In this document: piece by piece, positions 1-8,418 of the stretch
Layout of the letters: every line of letters starts with the position of its first letter
How positions within the stretch are numbered: position 1 is the stretch's first letter
Source of the DNA: Rothia nasisuis
GTDB lineage: Bacteria > Actinomycetota > Actinomycetes > Actinomycetales > Micrococcaceae
Assembly (NCBI RefSeq): GCF_928381405.1
Contig: NZ_CAKMSB010000001.1
Span: 124,001 to 188,000, forward strand
Length of the DNA stretch: 64,000 nucleotides
Reading direction: 5' to 3'
The notes under the pieces: generated by a model
What the model saw: only the letters and a program-made list of their open reading frames with translations
Told to the model about the DNA's origin: nothing
The model's database searches: none
Position numbers and translations under genes: made by a program

Positions 1-3000
1 AGCAGTATTGCCATCGATAAAGGAACCATTGGAGATGAACCCAATGACACCATTACCGTTAATACGGTTTGAAGCCCAACGGATACCACGAACATAGGAA
101 TCATAGAGACCATTTTTGTTAGTTGCTGTCGATAATTTAACGTACGAATTCGCGATAGTAGCATCCAGAGCTGGGTACTTATTATTTTTATTGTCGTCGT
201 TAGCGCTACTTTGGCCAACCGAATAAGGCGGGTTCATCACCACCACCTGAATATCCTGCTCCAACTCACGAGCCGCACGCTCACTATTCGCCTTAAAACC
301 AGGCACATCCAAATGACGCGCAGACTCCGACAGCTGGAAAGTATCAGTCAGAACCATACCCTCAAAAGGTAGGTACTCGCCGCCAACACCAGCTGCATCA
401 GCCGCCTCAGCATAAGCAGTCTCAATATTAATCGCCGCAATATAGTACGACAGCAAAACCAATTCATTGGCGTAGAGCTCACGAGTGTACTTACGCTGCA
501 TATCCTCCGGGCGAATCAAACCCAGCTGGAAGAGACGAGTCACAAAAGTACCCGTACCCACAAAGGGCTCAATAATCGAAACGCCCTCATCAGACAGGGA
601 CTTACCAAAGGTATCCTGCAAGACAGCATCAGCCGAACGCAAGATGTAGTCCACCACAGGAACCGGCGTAAAGACAATACCCAAGCGGTCAGCAACTCGC
701 GGGAAGGCATTCTGGAAGAAACGGTCATAGAGATACTTAATGGTCTCCTGCTTACCGGCAGCACTATCAAGACCAGCAACACGCTTCTGTACCGACTCGT
801 AGAAAGGCTCCAGGGACTGACGCTCACGCTCAAAAGCAGCGTTAGAACCCAGATAATCCACCACATTCTGCATAGACATGGACACAGGGTTCATCTCGGT
901 GAACTTATGACCAGCGAACATCGCGTCAAAGACAGGCTTAGTAATCAAGTGCTGAGCCAGCATCTCAACCGCCTGGGCCCGGTCAATGGCCGGGTTTAGA
1001 ATAGTCTGCAAGCCCTCAACAAACTCAGAGAAACCCCTCTCGAGTTCAGCATCAGCATTTTCTAGCAGGCTGTTAATCAGGGAGATATGCTTGCCCGCGA
1101 TAGAAGCAATATCGTTCGACCAGTCGTCCCAGTATTCACGGGTGCCGACCTTATCAACAATCTTGGCGTAAACGCCGTCCTTCCACTCCTCAGCAGGAAA
1201 GTTCAACAAACCCTGAGTACCCTGGGGGCTACTGCTAGTCGGAAAATCAGAATCGCCAGCATCTGAAGCATCAGCAGAGCCAATGCCCTCAGAAGAACCG
1301 GTGTTCTTACGCAGGTCAACCATCTCAACCACAATAGACTCAGGATTCTTATCATTGAGCAGAATCTGGTTAATAGCTGCATCCATACGCTCATCGTGAG
1401 CACGCAAAGCTTGAAGAACCTGCCAGACCACCTTGTAACGCTTGTTATCAGAAAGAGCCTCAGCCGTGGACACGCCTTCAGGGATAGCTATGGGCAGAAT
1501 AATGTAACCGTACTTTTTGCCCTCAGCCTTACGCATCACGCGACCGACAGCCTGAATCACATCAACCATAGAATTACGCGGGTTCAAGAAGAGAACCGCA
1601 TCAAGGTTGGGAACATCCACGCCCTCGGTCAGACAGCGAGCGTTAGTCAGAATACGGCAGACCGGATTCTCAGACTCAATATCTTCTTTCAGCCAGTTCA
1701 AACGCTCAGCACGAGCCTGAGCATTGAAGCCACCATCAATATGCTGAACCTGGACACTGAGATCATCGGTCGGGTCTTCATTATCGAGGTTACGCAGGTG
1801 CACGCGGACAAGTTCTTCAAACTCATTGGCAATGTTCTGCGAAGCCTTGATGGATTTGTTAAAGGCAACCGCACGCTTCATAGGTGCTAAATCATCACCG
1901 AAACTGGTTTCGAAGGCTCCACCACGACGCTTAGCCAGACCATTCCAGCAACCAATAAGTTTCGCAACATCATCAATGTTTAGCTCATTATCTTCATCAG
2001 CAAGAATGCCTTGGAATGACGACGTAACCTGGTTTTCATCAACACCGAGAACCAGAACTTTGTAATCAGTCAATAGCTTCTGCTCTACAGCTTCACCAAA
2101 ACCAATTCGGTGGAAAACCGGGCCGAACATCGCTTCATCGTCCATTGAGGTCAGAACAGCGTCTGCTTCTTTTGCCTTGTTCTTCACATTGTCATTGAAG
2201 AGACGTGGGGTTGCTGTCATGTAGAGGCGCTTATCACCGCGCACCAAGTCGTTATCATGAATCTTAACGAAATGAGACTGATCTTCACCAGCTAGAGTAA
2301 CGCCCGTGGTGCGGTGTGCTTCATCGCAGATAATGAGGTCGAAGTCAGGAACACCAGCGTTTTGAGCAGCGGTCACCGCATCAACAGATTGGTAGGTAGA
2401 GAAAACAACGGTGAGTCCTTCATCAAGTTCGTTGTTTTCCATAGCTGCTGCAAGGGTCAGACCGTCTGTGGTTGCTGGGATCTGGAGGTCCTCAATCTTG
2501 GTGTCTCCGGTGTCGTTGGCGGTGGCGCGGCGTCCTTGCCCCACCTTAGTATCGGAGCAGACCGCGTAAGCGTGCAGGGGTAGCTCGGTATCGTCAGAGA
2601 AAGCCTTAATAGACTGCGACATAAGAGCTAGTGAAGGAACCATGAAGAGGACTCGGGCACGGCCGTCGTTCTTCTCTGCAAACTTTTCAGCGATCTTGAG
2701 TGCGGTAAATGTCTTACCGGTACCACATGCCATGATGAGCTTGCCGCGGTCTGCTTCTTCAAAACCTTCGATAGTTTCTTTGACTGCCTTGTGCTGGTGC
2801 GGAAGCAGAGACTTCTTCTGCACGGTTTCAACATCTTGTTCAGGGCGGTCGAAGTTGAAAGTAGACCAGTCGATGTTGGATTCTTCCATCTGGCTTAGAC
2901 CGATACGCTGAACAGGCATCAGCTGGGAATCCAGCATTTCCTCTGCGTTCTTAGACCACTTCGACGTGGTAGAGACAAGAACGCGGTGGGTGAAGGGGCG

Positions 3001-3309
3001 GCGCGATGATGCAGAGAGGAAGGAGTCGATGTCGCCCTTGACAATGGTGTGGTCTTCTTTGTAGAACTTGCACTGGATTGCAGAGAGTCCGCCGTCCAGT
3101 CGTTGTGCTACTAGGTCGATACCGATGTCGCCGAAGTTTTTACGTTCAGGCCATTCGTTCCAGAGCCAAACTTTAGAGTACTGTTGGGATTGAACACCAT
3201 CATTGACTAGGTACTGACGAAATAAAAGTTCCAAGCAGTCACCGAGGTCGCGAGGGCTAGTCGAGCTGTTACGGTAATGGTCCAGTAAATTTTCGAGCGT
3301 GGTAGACAT
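1..3309 (-). CDS. Single-chain restriction-modification enzyme, type ISP-like (partial; C-terminus off the left edge)
   Basis: The frame stays open from ATG at 3309 to the window edge, about 1103 residues. An Mrr-like nuclease motif is near the N-terminus (D65, then Q79-x-K81 in AIQCKFY). It is followed by a superfamily 2 helicase core (ACGTGKT around 194-200, DEAH at 329-332, MTATPR) and an N6-adenine methyltransferase core (EPFVGTGTF at 914-922, NPPY at 1026-1029). Nuclease, helicase and methylase in that order is the layout of type ISP/LlaGI-like enzymes, where one polypeptide modifies and cleaves after ATP-driven translocation. The target-recognition domain would lie outside the window. 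All motifs were checked to be in one frame. A good ribosome site (AAGGGGG) precedes the ATG. It probably acts as phage defence. A DISARM-type helicase-methylase is less likely because of the N-terminal nuclease. Confidence 0.85.
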   Translation of the reverse strand, partial: MSTTLENLLDHYRNSSTSPRDLGDCLELLFRQYLVNDGVQSQQYSKVWLWNEWPERKNFGDIGIDLVAQRLDGGLSAIQCKFYKEDHTIVKGDIDSFLSASSRRPFTHRVLVSTTSKWSKNAEEMLDSQLMPVQRIGLSQMEESNIDWSTFNFDRPEQDVETVQKKSLLPHQHKAVKETIEGFEEADRGKLIMACGTGKTFTALKIAEKFAEKNDGRARVLFMVPSLALMSQSIKAFSDDTELPLHAYAVCSDTKVGQGRRATANDTGDTKIEDLQIPATTDGLTLAAAMENNELDEGLTVVFSTYQSVDAVTAAQNAGVPDFDLIICDEAHRTTGVTLAGEDQSHFVKIHDNDLVRGDKRLYMTATPRLFNDNVKNKAKEADAVLTSMDDEAMFGPVFHRIGFGEAVEQKLLTDYKVLVLGVDENQVTSSFQGILADEDNELNIDDVAKLIGCWNGLAKRRGGAFETSFGDDLAPMKRAVAFNKSIKASQNIANEFEELVRVHLRNLDNEDPTDDLSVQVQHIDGGFNAQARAERLNWLKEDIESENPVCRILTNARCLTEGVDVPNLDAVLFLNPRNSMVDVIQAVGRVMRKAEGKKYGYIILPIAIPEGVSTAEALSDNKRYKVVWQVLQALRAHDERMDAAINQILLNDKNPESIVVEMVDLRKNTGSSEGIGSADASDAGDSDFPTSSSPQGTQGLLNFPAEEWKDGVYAKIVDKVGTREYWDDWSNDIASIAGKHISLINSLLENADAELERGFSEFVEGLQTILNPAIDRAQAVEMLAQHLITKPVFDAMFAGHKFTEMNPVSMSMQNVVDYLGSNAAFERERQSLEPFYESVQKRVAGLDSAAGKQETIKYLYDRFFQNAFPRVADRLGIVFTPVPVVDYILRSADAVLQDTFGKSLSDEGVSIIEPFVGTGTFVTRLFQLGLIRPEDMQRKYTRELYANELVLLSYYIAAINIETAYAEAADAAGVGGEYLPFEGMVLTDTFQLSESARHLDVPGFKANSERAARELEQDIQVVVMNPPYSVGQSSANDDNKNNKYPALDATIANSYVKLSTATNKNGLYDSYVRGIRWASNRINGNGVIGFISNGSFIDGNTA

Positions 3310-3489
3310 GATGTTCCCCCTTGTGTGTGGAATGAGCAACTACCGCAATCCTACCCTTAGCAAGCCACCGCACTTTAATTTTTTGAGGTGTTAATTAGGT
3401 TCTCACCATCTGAAGGAAAATTATTACTAGTAGTCCCAAAAGGGCTATAGAAGGTTGAACGAGCAACCCGTAATCATAATGATATATTC

Positions 3490-3618
3490 CTACCGAACTT
3501 CGTGCCCCGCCGCTTGGATTGCGTCCTTGACTTCCCCAATGCTGACTTCGCCGAAGTGGAAAATTATAGCTGCAAACTAGGCTTCCGCGCCGATCTGAAT
3601 GGCGGGCGGGAAGTACCA
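3490..3618 (-). pseudogene. Displaced hisF 3'-end remnant (copy B)
   Basis: On the minus strand this reads as the last roughly 42 residues of HisF: YFPPAIQIGAEA, an in-frame stop, then [17 protein letters not shown] and the same terminal AAG-EVR-stop as the intact gene at 6704. It is diverged from the resident hisF, including the internal stop, so it is not a recent duplicate. It lies between the restriction-modification gene and the 76-aa/GNAT pair, in the same orientation as hisF. The rest of 3310-3737 shows no convincing gene. A minus-strand frame (3395-3856) runs through it, but its hisF-tail part is out of the hisF frame. Confidence 0.85.
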
Positions 3619-3737
3619 GGCCAAGGCAGTTCTCGACATGGTCCATGACTACTAGCCCTCTTCCCAGAAATAGAGTAAGAACGATAGGCTCTACGTTAGA
3701 GAACAAATATGTCATATCTAGGATAGTAGGGTAGGAA

Positions 3738-3968
3738 ATGACTATCAGCGCTGTGATTTCTGCGATGTATAGAGCAGCCAGAAAAGCTAAAAAGGTACTA
3801 AAGACCAGTAGCAAAACTACAACTCGTAGCTCACACACCGAACATACGCGTGGCACAGATGGGCTGACAGACGCAGAGCGTGTTGTCTATGCACAACGGG
3901 CAAAATCCATCCACAATAGTCTGCCTGCAGAAGACCTAGAAAAAGCTTTCGCCCGTCTATCTCAGTGA
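3738..3968 (+). CDS. Small protein of unknown function upstream of a GNAT gene
   Basis: This 76-residue frame ends 8 bases before the GNAT start, so the two are probably one transcript. The N-terminal 40 residues are Lys/Thr/Ser-rich and unconvincing. The C-terminal half (LTDAERVVYAQRAKSIHNSL onward) looks like a helical protein, so the true start may be internal. I do not recognise a family. It has the position of an antitoxin or partner of the GNAT gene but lacks a recognisable ribbon-helix-helix signature of TacA-type antitoxins. It lies inside the accessory island between hisF-tail copies B and C. Confidence 0.4.
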   Translation: MTISAVISAMYRAARKAKKVLKTSSKTTTRSSHTEHTRGTDGLTDAERVVYAQRAKSIHNSLPAEDLEKAFARLSQ

Positions 3969-3976
3969 GGGAAGCT

Positions 3977-4522
3977 ATGAGTACGGTAGAGTTCCCTCTG
4001 CCATCAAGCTATCAACAGCAGATAGAAGAATGGGTCTGCACTCAGCCAGAAAAACAGGCTTATCTGCCGGGTAGAGGTAGATTCCATCCCGCGCCATGGG
4101 AGCTAGCGGTACAGTCACTCGTCAGGACTACTCGCATTTCAAAAGTTGCTAGAACTCCCCATGAAATACTTGTTGGGCTTGTTGCTGAAGGTCATCTTCT
4201 TGCAATTGCCTACATTGATTACAACTCTTCGCGCAAGGCATTTCATATTGCCTACTTGTCAGTTCGCATAGACCACCAAGGGTACGGGTTATCTCAGCAT
4301 TTGCTCAATGCTTGTGTAGGTGCAGTTCAGAGCACCTATTTCTCAGACACAGTGACGCAGGGTAACAACGCCGTTAGGTTCTACTGTGAGATTGATTCCC
4401 GTAATAAAGCATCAATATCTGCACTCCATGCATTTGGGTTTAGATTGGCAGGGGCTGTGACCACAAGCCGTGAAGAAATCCAGACCTTTATTTATCAGGT
4501 ACCTTTATCTGACCAGCTATAG
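3977..4522 (+). CDS. GNAT-family N-acetyltransferase
   Basis: This is a 181-residue protein if started at ATG 3977, which has GAGGGA just upstream. A GTG at 3965 would add four residues and overlap the preceding stop. The acetyl-CoA loop appears as the segment HQGYGLS within LSVRIDHQGYGLSQHLL, and the protein ends with a typical GNAT beta segment (HAFGFRLAGAV). The substrate is unknown. It stops 7 bases before a hisF-tail remnant, so it forms a module with the small upstream gene, bounded on both sides by hisF 3'-end fragments. Base composition is lower in GC than the housekeeping genes nearby, which suggests transfer. Confidence 0.7.
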   Translation: MSTVEFPLPSSYQQQIEEWVCTQPEKQAYLPGRGRFHPAPWELAVQSLVRTTRISKVARTPHEILVGLVAEGHLLAIAYIDYNSSRKAFHIAYLSVRIDHQGYGLSQHLLNACVGAVQSTYFSDTVTQGNNAVRFYCEIDSRNKASISALHAFGFRLAGAVTTSREEIQTFIYQVPLSDQL

Positions 4523-4528
4523 CAACCC

Positions 4529-4604
4529 CTACTGAACTTCGTACCCGGCCGCCCGGTTTGCGTCCTTCACTTCGCCGATGCTTACTTCGCCGAAGTGGAA
4601 GATG
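4529..4604 (-). pseudogene. Displaced hisF 3'-end remnant (copy C)
   Basis: The minus strand reads [20 protein letters not shown], then GYEVQ and a stop, matching the end of HisF. By eye it differs from resident hisF at about 10 of 76 positions. It is in the same orientation as hisF and the 3490 copy. Its homology stops abruptly at about 4604, where unrelated coding-like sequence begins. Confidence 0.85.
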
Positions 4605-4691
4605 CCCGCAGAGCAGTTCGTGGAGTTCATGCTCGAAATGGGACTCTACGAACTGCTGCGGGGCGAGAAGGTGGAGGAGCTGAGCCACTAG
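4602..4691 (+). pseudogene. Orphan C-terminal coding fragment
   Basis: A short plus-strand frame beginning MPAEQFVEFMLEMGLYELLR and ending KVEELSH-stop overlaps the last bases of the convergent ATPase gene. It has protein-like, amphipathic composition and begins exactly where hisF-tail homology ends, so it looks like the 3' end of a lost gene. I cannot assign a family. Confidence 0.3.
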
Positions 4692-6475
4692 ATATTGTGG
4701 GACATCTTAGAGAGCAAGCTCTCCGCCACCTGCTCCACACCCAGGCGGTACTGTGCGGAATCACGATCTGCACGACGCACATCCGATAAATCAAGAACAG
4801 CCCTACTCTGTTCCTCTGGAATCTTAGAGTTAGCAATCCATAGAACCGGCACAACATTCTTACCGTCTAACACAGACAAGTCACTTATCTGCTTCACCCA
4901 ACGAGGCGTCACCAAAGCCAAGCTAACAAGGGGCACCTGCTCGTCAGCGTCCGCATCCAGCGCATAAGCAAAATGTGCCGGATCATCATCAAAAACAAGC
5001 TCAACGCCCAACCCAGACAGACCCTCAATAGCATCAGCAACGTCTTCAGCAAAGCCACGAATATTCCCTGCCAACACAGAACCCTCATCAGCCGCAGCGA
5101 AACTAGCAACTACACGCACATCAACATCGCCAGACTTCTGAGAGGACTCAAGCTCTTCACGGGACTCAATCGCAGTTACGCGCGCTCTGTTCATCAGCCC
5201 CTGCCACAAACTAGCGTCCCACAAGGCAGCCAAGGGGAGTGCCCAAAGATTCTCACCTAACGGCACAGGCCGAGTCACATTACAAACAACGAACCCCCGA
5301 GCAACCCGGTCACCATACAATTCTTGAAAGCTCTTTAACCCCTTCAAGAATTCAGGCTTTACACGCGCAGAAGCTTTCACTTCCACAGCAATGAGAGAAC
5401 CCGCAGAATCACGCAAGACTACATCGACCTCAACGTCCTTGTTCTTAATCCGCTGTCGCCAATGGAATATCTCCACGCTACGCTCAGCCCAACCAGCATG
5501 GGAACGTATCTGCTGCATCACCAGCGTCTCGACCAGACGCCCTCGTACATCTGCATCAACTAACTGTGCGTCACTCGTACTGACCAAAGACCGGGCGGAT
5601 AAAGCCACGTCTGCAGGGAAAAACTTAGCTGAAGACCGTAAAGACCTCTTTGGAGCCCGATGTAGATTAGGAACCTCATATATCAAGAAGCGTTTTTCGA
5701 GAGCGTCGAGGTATGAGTCAACTGTACGGCGGTCCATTGAGAGTTCCCTACCCATTTCAGAAATATTTAGCTCCGAAGCAGGGTGCCTTAAAACATAAGC
5801 CAAAATCTCGTGTGCACGCACCTGATCAAACGACTCACCAGGCCTCACCCGCTGAGTTAGGATGCTTCTTATACCCTCGTCAATAGCCAGCCCTAAAGTA
5901 GAGGTTACTGAATTACCAGCAAACCGACGATACTGGGGCATACCCCCTAAAACAATCGCGTCAGATTCAATATCCAGAGGTTGTACTTGTTCCCCTGTAA
6001 CTGGATTTGCATCAAATAGAGCATCTACCACAGACCACGGCTGCTGATGGGGAGAGCTGATTTCTGCCTCACTCAAAGGCTCTAACGACACTCGTAAAGC
6101 CCTGCGTGCCAGGGGGTCAGTGCCACCAAAGCCGCTTTGCCCAATGCTTGAAGAACCAGTAAGAACCAGACGAATTGAGTCCTGGTTCTCATCTAGAACC
6201 TGTTTCAAAGCAACCGGTAGCTCAGGAACCAACTGAGCTTCATCAATTGCGCAGGGCCACTCTAAACCACGGAGCCAACCCACTGTATCAGCCTCAACCA
6301 CTGCTCGCAGACCGGTATCAGCCATCGAATAAACTGCCTTCAGATACCCCTCATGAGCCAGCTTGTTCACCAAGCTTGTCTTCCCCACCGCACGAGCACC
6401 CTCAATAATCACGACAGGCGCAACAGCAAGTAGGTCAAGTATCTTGGGCTCAAGGAATCTGGGATAGAAGGTCAT
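4688..6475 (-). CDS. AAA+ ATPase of the DUF4143 type with a C-terminal TIR-like domain
   Basis: This is a 595-residue protein. The N-terminal ATPase has Walker A GARAVGKT (26-33), Walker B CAIDEAQ (75-81) and sensor LTGSSS (105-110). A winged-helix segment lies at about 234-268. The DUF4143 region ends in a PD-(D/E)xK-like pattern (D351, E365-V-K367). After a linker, residues 452-592 look TIR-like: a beta strand VRVVASFAAADE, a long helix, VELVFDDD, VSLALVTPRWVKQ and VVPVLW, then a final helix. DUF4143 ATPases are widespread and poorly understood. The extra TIR-like tail suggests an NTPase-sensor/effector defence protein, which is inference. No catalytic TIR Glu can be assigned with confidence. 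The gene starts directly beside a twin palindromic operator and lies between hisF-tail copy C and hisF. Confidence 0.75.
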   Translation of the reverse strand: MTFYPRFLEPKILDLLAVAPVVIIEGARAVGKTSLVNKLAHEGYLKAVYSMADTGLRAVVEADTVGWLRGLEWPCAIDEAQLVPELPVALKQVLDENQDSIRLVLTGSSSIGQSGFGGTDPLARRALRVSLEPLSEAEISSPHQQPWSVVDALFDANPVTGEQVQPLDIESDAIVLGGMPQYRRFAGNSVTSTLGLAIDEGIRSILTQRVRPGESFDQVRAHEILAYVLRHPASELNISEMGRELSMDRRTVDSYLDALEKRFLIYEVPNLHRAPKRSLRSSAKFFPADVALSARSLVSTSDAQLVDADVRGRLVETLVMQQIRSHAGWAERSVEIFHWRQRIKNKDVEVDVVLRDSAGSLIAVEVKASARVKPEFLKGLKSFQELYGDRVARGFVVCNVTRPVPLGENLWALPLAALWDASLWQGLMNRARVTAIESREELESSQKSGDVDVRVVASFAAADEGSVLAGNIRGFAEDVADAIEGLSGLGVELVFDDDPAHFAYALDADADEQVPLVSLALVTPRWVKQISDLSVLDGKNVVPVLWIANSKIPEEQSRAVLDLSDVRRADRDSAQYRLGVEQVAESLLSKMSHNI

Positions 6476-6483
6476 AGGTCAAA

Positions 6484-6525
6484 TTGTACATTCTATGTAC
6501 AAAATTTTGCACATAGAATGTACAA
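6484..6525. promoter_or_regulatory. Twin 19-bp palindromic operator before the DUF4143 ATPase
   Basis: Two adjacent palindromes, TTGTACATTCTATGTACAA (6484-6502) and TTGCACATAGAATGTACAA (6507-6525), together form a 42-bp near-perfect palindrome centred on AAAATTTT with one mismatch per arm. It begins 9 bases upstream of the ATPase start codon. This is the layout of a repressor operator, perhaps autoregulatory. The regulator is not identified. Confidence 0.7.
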
Positions 6526-6556
6526 GTTGTTAAAAGCACTCGGTGGTTTAGCTAGT

Positions 6557-6691
6557 TCACCACGGAAGCTCTGCGCTGCCTTCGTCTAAAGGTTCTAGCC
6601 GAGCCTGCACAATACTCTCACGTACTTCAGGGATAGAACTAAGGTAAAGAGTTTCCTGAGTTGCTAACCAATCATCTTCAGTAGTCATCAT
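6557..6691 (-). pseudogene. C-terminal remnant of a Phd/YefM-type antitoxin
   Basis: A 44-residue frame starting MMTTEDDWLATQETLYLSSI and ending ELPW resembles the C-terminal, toxin-binding part of Phd/YefM antitoxins (pattern W-x-A-T-x-E-T-L-Y-x-L-S-x-P). The N-terminal DNA-binding half is missing. It sits 12 bases downstream of the hisF stop and no toxin follows. It is probably a decayed toxin-antitoxin module. A short independent peptide cannot be excluded because an ATG and a weak ribosome site are present. Confidence 0.5.
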
Positions 6692-6703
6692 CAAGACGCT
6701 TTC

Positions 6704-7465
6704 CTACCGCACCTCGTACCCAGCCGCCCGGATTGCGTCCTTGACTTCCCCAATGCTGACCTCGCCGAAGTGGAAGATAGAAGCGGCCAGCACCGCGTCC
6801 GCCCCTGCCTCGATAGCGGGAGGGAAGTGCTCGGCTGCGCCCGCGCCACCCGAAGCAATCAGGGGCACAGAGACAACGGAGCGCACCGCCCGAATCATGG
6901 GCAGGTCAAAACCGGCTTTGGTGCCGTCGGCGTCAATGGAGTTCAGCAGAATCTCGCCCACCCCGCGCTCCTGGGCCTCAGCAACCCACTCCAGCAGGTC
7001 AAGGCCGGTGGACGTACGCCCGCCGTGGGTGGTCACCTCATAGCCTGAAGGAGTAGCGTCCGACTTCTTGGCGTCGGCTGAGAGCACCAGAACCTGGGAT
7101 CCAAAGCGCTCGGTAATCTCGTTGATCACCTCGGGCCGGGCAATTGCGGCGGTGTTGATTGAAGCCTTATCAGCCCCGGTACGCAACAGACGGTCAACGT
7201 CCTCAGGGGTGCGCACTCCCCCGCCCACGGTCAGGGGAATAAAGACCTGCTCAGCGGTGGAAGAGACCACATCAAAAGTAGTCTGACGGTCAGAGGACGA
7301 GGCCGTCACGTCAAGAAAAGTCAGCTCGTCAGCGCCCTCAGCGTTGTAGCGCTTAGCCAGTTCCACCGGATCCCCTGCATCGCGCAGGCCCTCGAACTTG
7401 ACGCCCTTGACCACGCGGCCGGCGTCCACATCAAGACACGGAATAACACGAATGGCAACACCCAC
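6704..7465 (-). CDS. hisF: Imidazole glycerol phosphate synthase, cyclase subunit
   Basis: HisF makes imidazole glycerol phosphate and AICAR from PRFAR, using ammonia delivered by HisH. The 253-residue protein has the (beta-alpha)8 landmarks: [15 protein letters not shown] with catalytic Asp at the N-terminus, TVGGGVR, the second catalytic Asp in LSADAK, and the phosphate-binding IASGGAG. GTG at 7465 was chosen because AAGGGGG lies just upstream and it gives the usual family length. It follows hisG after an 81-base gap in the same direction. Its 3' end occurs as two further diverged partial copies at 3490 and 4529. Confidence 0.97.
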   Translation of the reverse strand: MGVAIRVIPCLDVDAGRVVKGVKFEGLRDAGDPVELAKRYNAEGADELTFLDVTASSSDRQTTFDVVSSTAEQVFIPLTVGGGVRTPEDVDRLLRTGADKASINTAAIARPEVINEITERFGSQVLVLSADAKKSDATPSGYEVTTHGGRTSTGLDLLEWVAEAQERGVGEILLNSIDADGTKAGFDLPMIRAVRSVVSVPLIASGGAGAAEHFPPAIEAGADAVLAASIFHFGEVSIGEVKDAIRAAGYEVR

Positions 7466-7546
7466 GGGCGCGCCCCCTTTCCTTGAATCAAAAACTAAAG
7501 CGGCGGCGTCCGCCCATATCAAGGGCAAGGACGCCGCCGGGCAAGA

Positions 7547-8392
7547 CTACAGGCGGGCGGCCTGAATTGCGGTCACGAGAATGCCACGGCCCCCAATGTC
7601 ATAAAGGGAATCCATGACCTTATTAGCAGCCTTACGCGGCACCATAGAACGCACAGCAACCCAGCCCTCACGCGAGAGCGGTGAAATAGTGGGGGCCTCC
7701 AGGCCGGGCGTCAGTTCCTTAGCCGCGCCCAGGTTAGCCTCTTCGATGTTGTAGTCAATCATCACGTACTGGCGGGCAATCAGCACACCCTGCAAGCGGC
7801 GCCGCAGGCGCTCAAGCCCTGCGTGGTCCTCAACGCCGGGGCGCTTAATGAGCAGGGCCTCAGAGCGCATAATCGGGTCGCCGAAGGGTTCAAGGCCGGC
7901 AGCGCGCATGGTGTTGCCGGTTTCTACCACGTCGGCAATGGCGTCGGCAACGCCCAGGCGAATCGAGGACTCGATAGCCCCATCAAGCCGAACCACCGAA
8001 GCCTTAATACCGGAGCGTTCCAGGTAGTCGGTCAGCAGACGCTTGTAGCTGGTGGCAATGCGCTTGCCCTCAAGTTCGGACGGGTCAGCGTAGGTACCGG
8101 CAGGGCCAGCCAGTCGGAAGGTGGAGCGGGCAAAATCGAGCCTAAGGGCTTCTTCTGCGTGGGTGCCAGAATCCAGCAGCAGGTCCCGGCCGGTGATGCC
8201 GACGTCCAGGGTACCTTCGCCTACATAAACGGCAATATCGCGGGGGCGCAGGTAGAAGAACTCGACCTCGTTCTCCTGGTCAACGAGCACCAGCTCACGG
8301 GAGTCGCGGCGCTGAAGGTAGCCCGCTTCGGTCAGCATGGTGATAGCAGCCTGAGACAGCATGCCCTTGTTAGGAACTGCAACGCGCAGCAT
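7547..8392 (-). CDS. hisG: ATP phosphoribosyltransferase (long form)
   Basis: HisG catalyses the first step of histidine synthesis, joining ATP and PRPP, and is inhibited by histidine. The 281-residue protein starts LRVAVPNKGMLS and has DVGITGRDLL, the PRPP loop DAIADVVETGNTMRAAGLE, and a C-terminal regulatory ACT-like domain, so it is the long, self-sufficient form. ATG 8392 has AAAGGA upstream. It lies between hisE and hisF, probably one operon. Confidence 0.97.
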   Translation of the reverse strand: MLRVAVPNKGMLSQAAITMLTEAGYLQRRDSRELVLVDQENEVEFFYLRPRDIAVYVGEGTLDVGITGRDLLLDSGTHAEEALRLDFARSTFRLAGPAGTYADPSELEGKRIATSYKRLLTDYLERSGIKASVVRLDGAIESSIRLGVADAIADVVETGNTMRAAGLEPFGDPIMRSEALLIKRPGVEDHAGLERLRRRLQGVLIARQYVMIDYNIEEANLGAAKELTPGLEAPTISPLSREGWVAVRSMVPRKAANKVMDSLYDIGGRGILVTAIQAARL

Positions 8393-8418
8393 AAGATTTT
8401 TTCCTTTGCAGTGGTGGT

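Noticed and set aside
540-3000. Several short open frames on both strands at the left end
   Set aside because: They are shadows of the large restriction-modification gene, which is open to the window edge and has all motifs in one frame.
3395-3856. Minus-strand open frame with hydrophobic stretches
   Set aside because: It runs through the hisF remnant in a non-hisF frame, overlaps the plus-strand small gene and has no clear ribosome site. It is more likely chance, though a decayed membrane protein cannot be excluded.
7466-7528. Longer hisF start
   Set aside because: GTG 7465 has the ribosome site and gives the family's normal N-terminus. The extension is not HisF-like.
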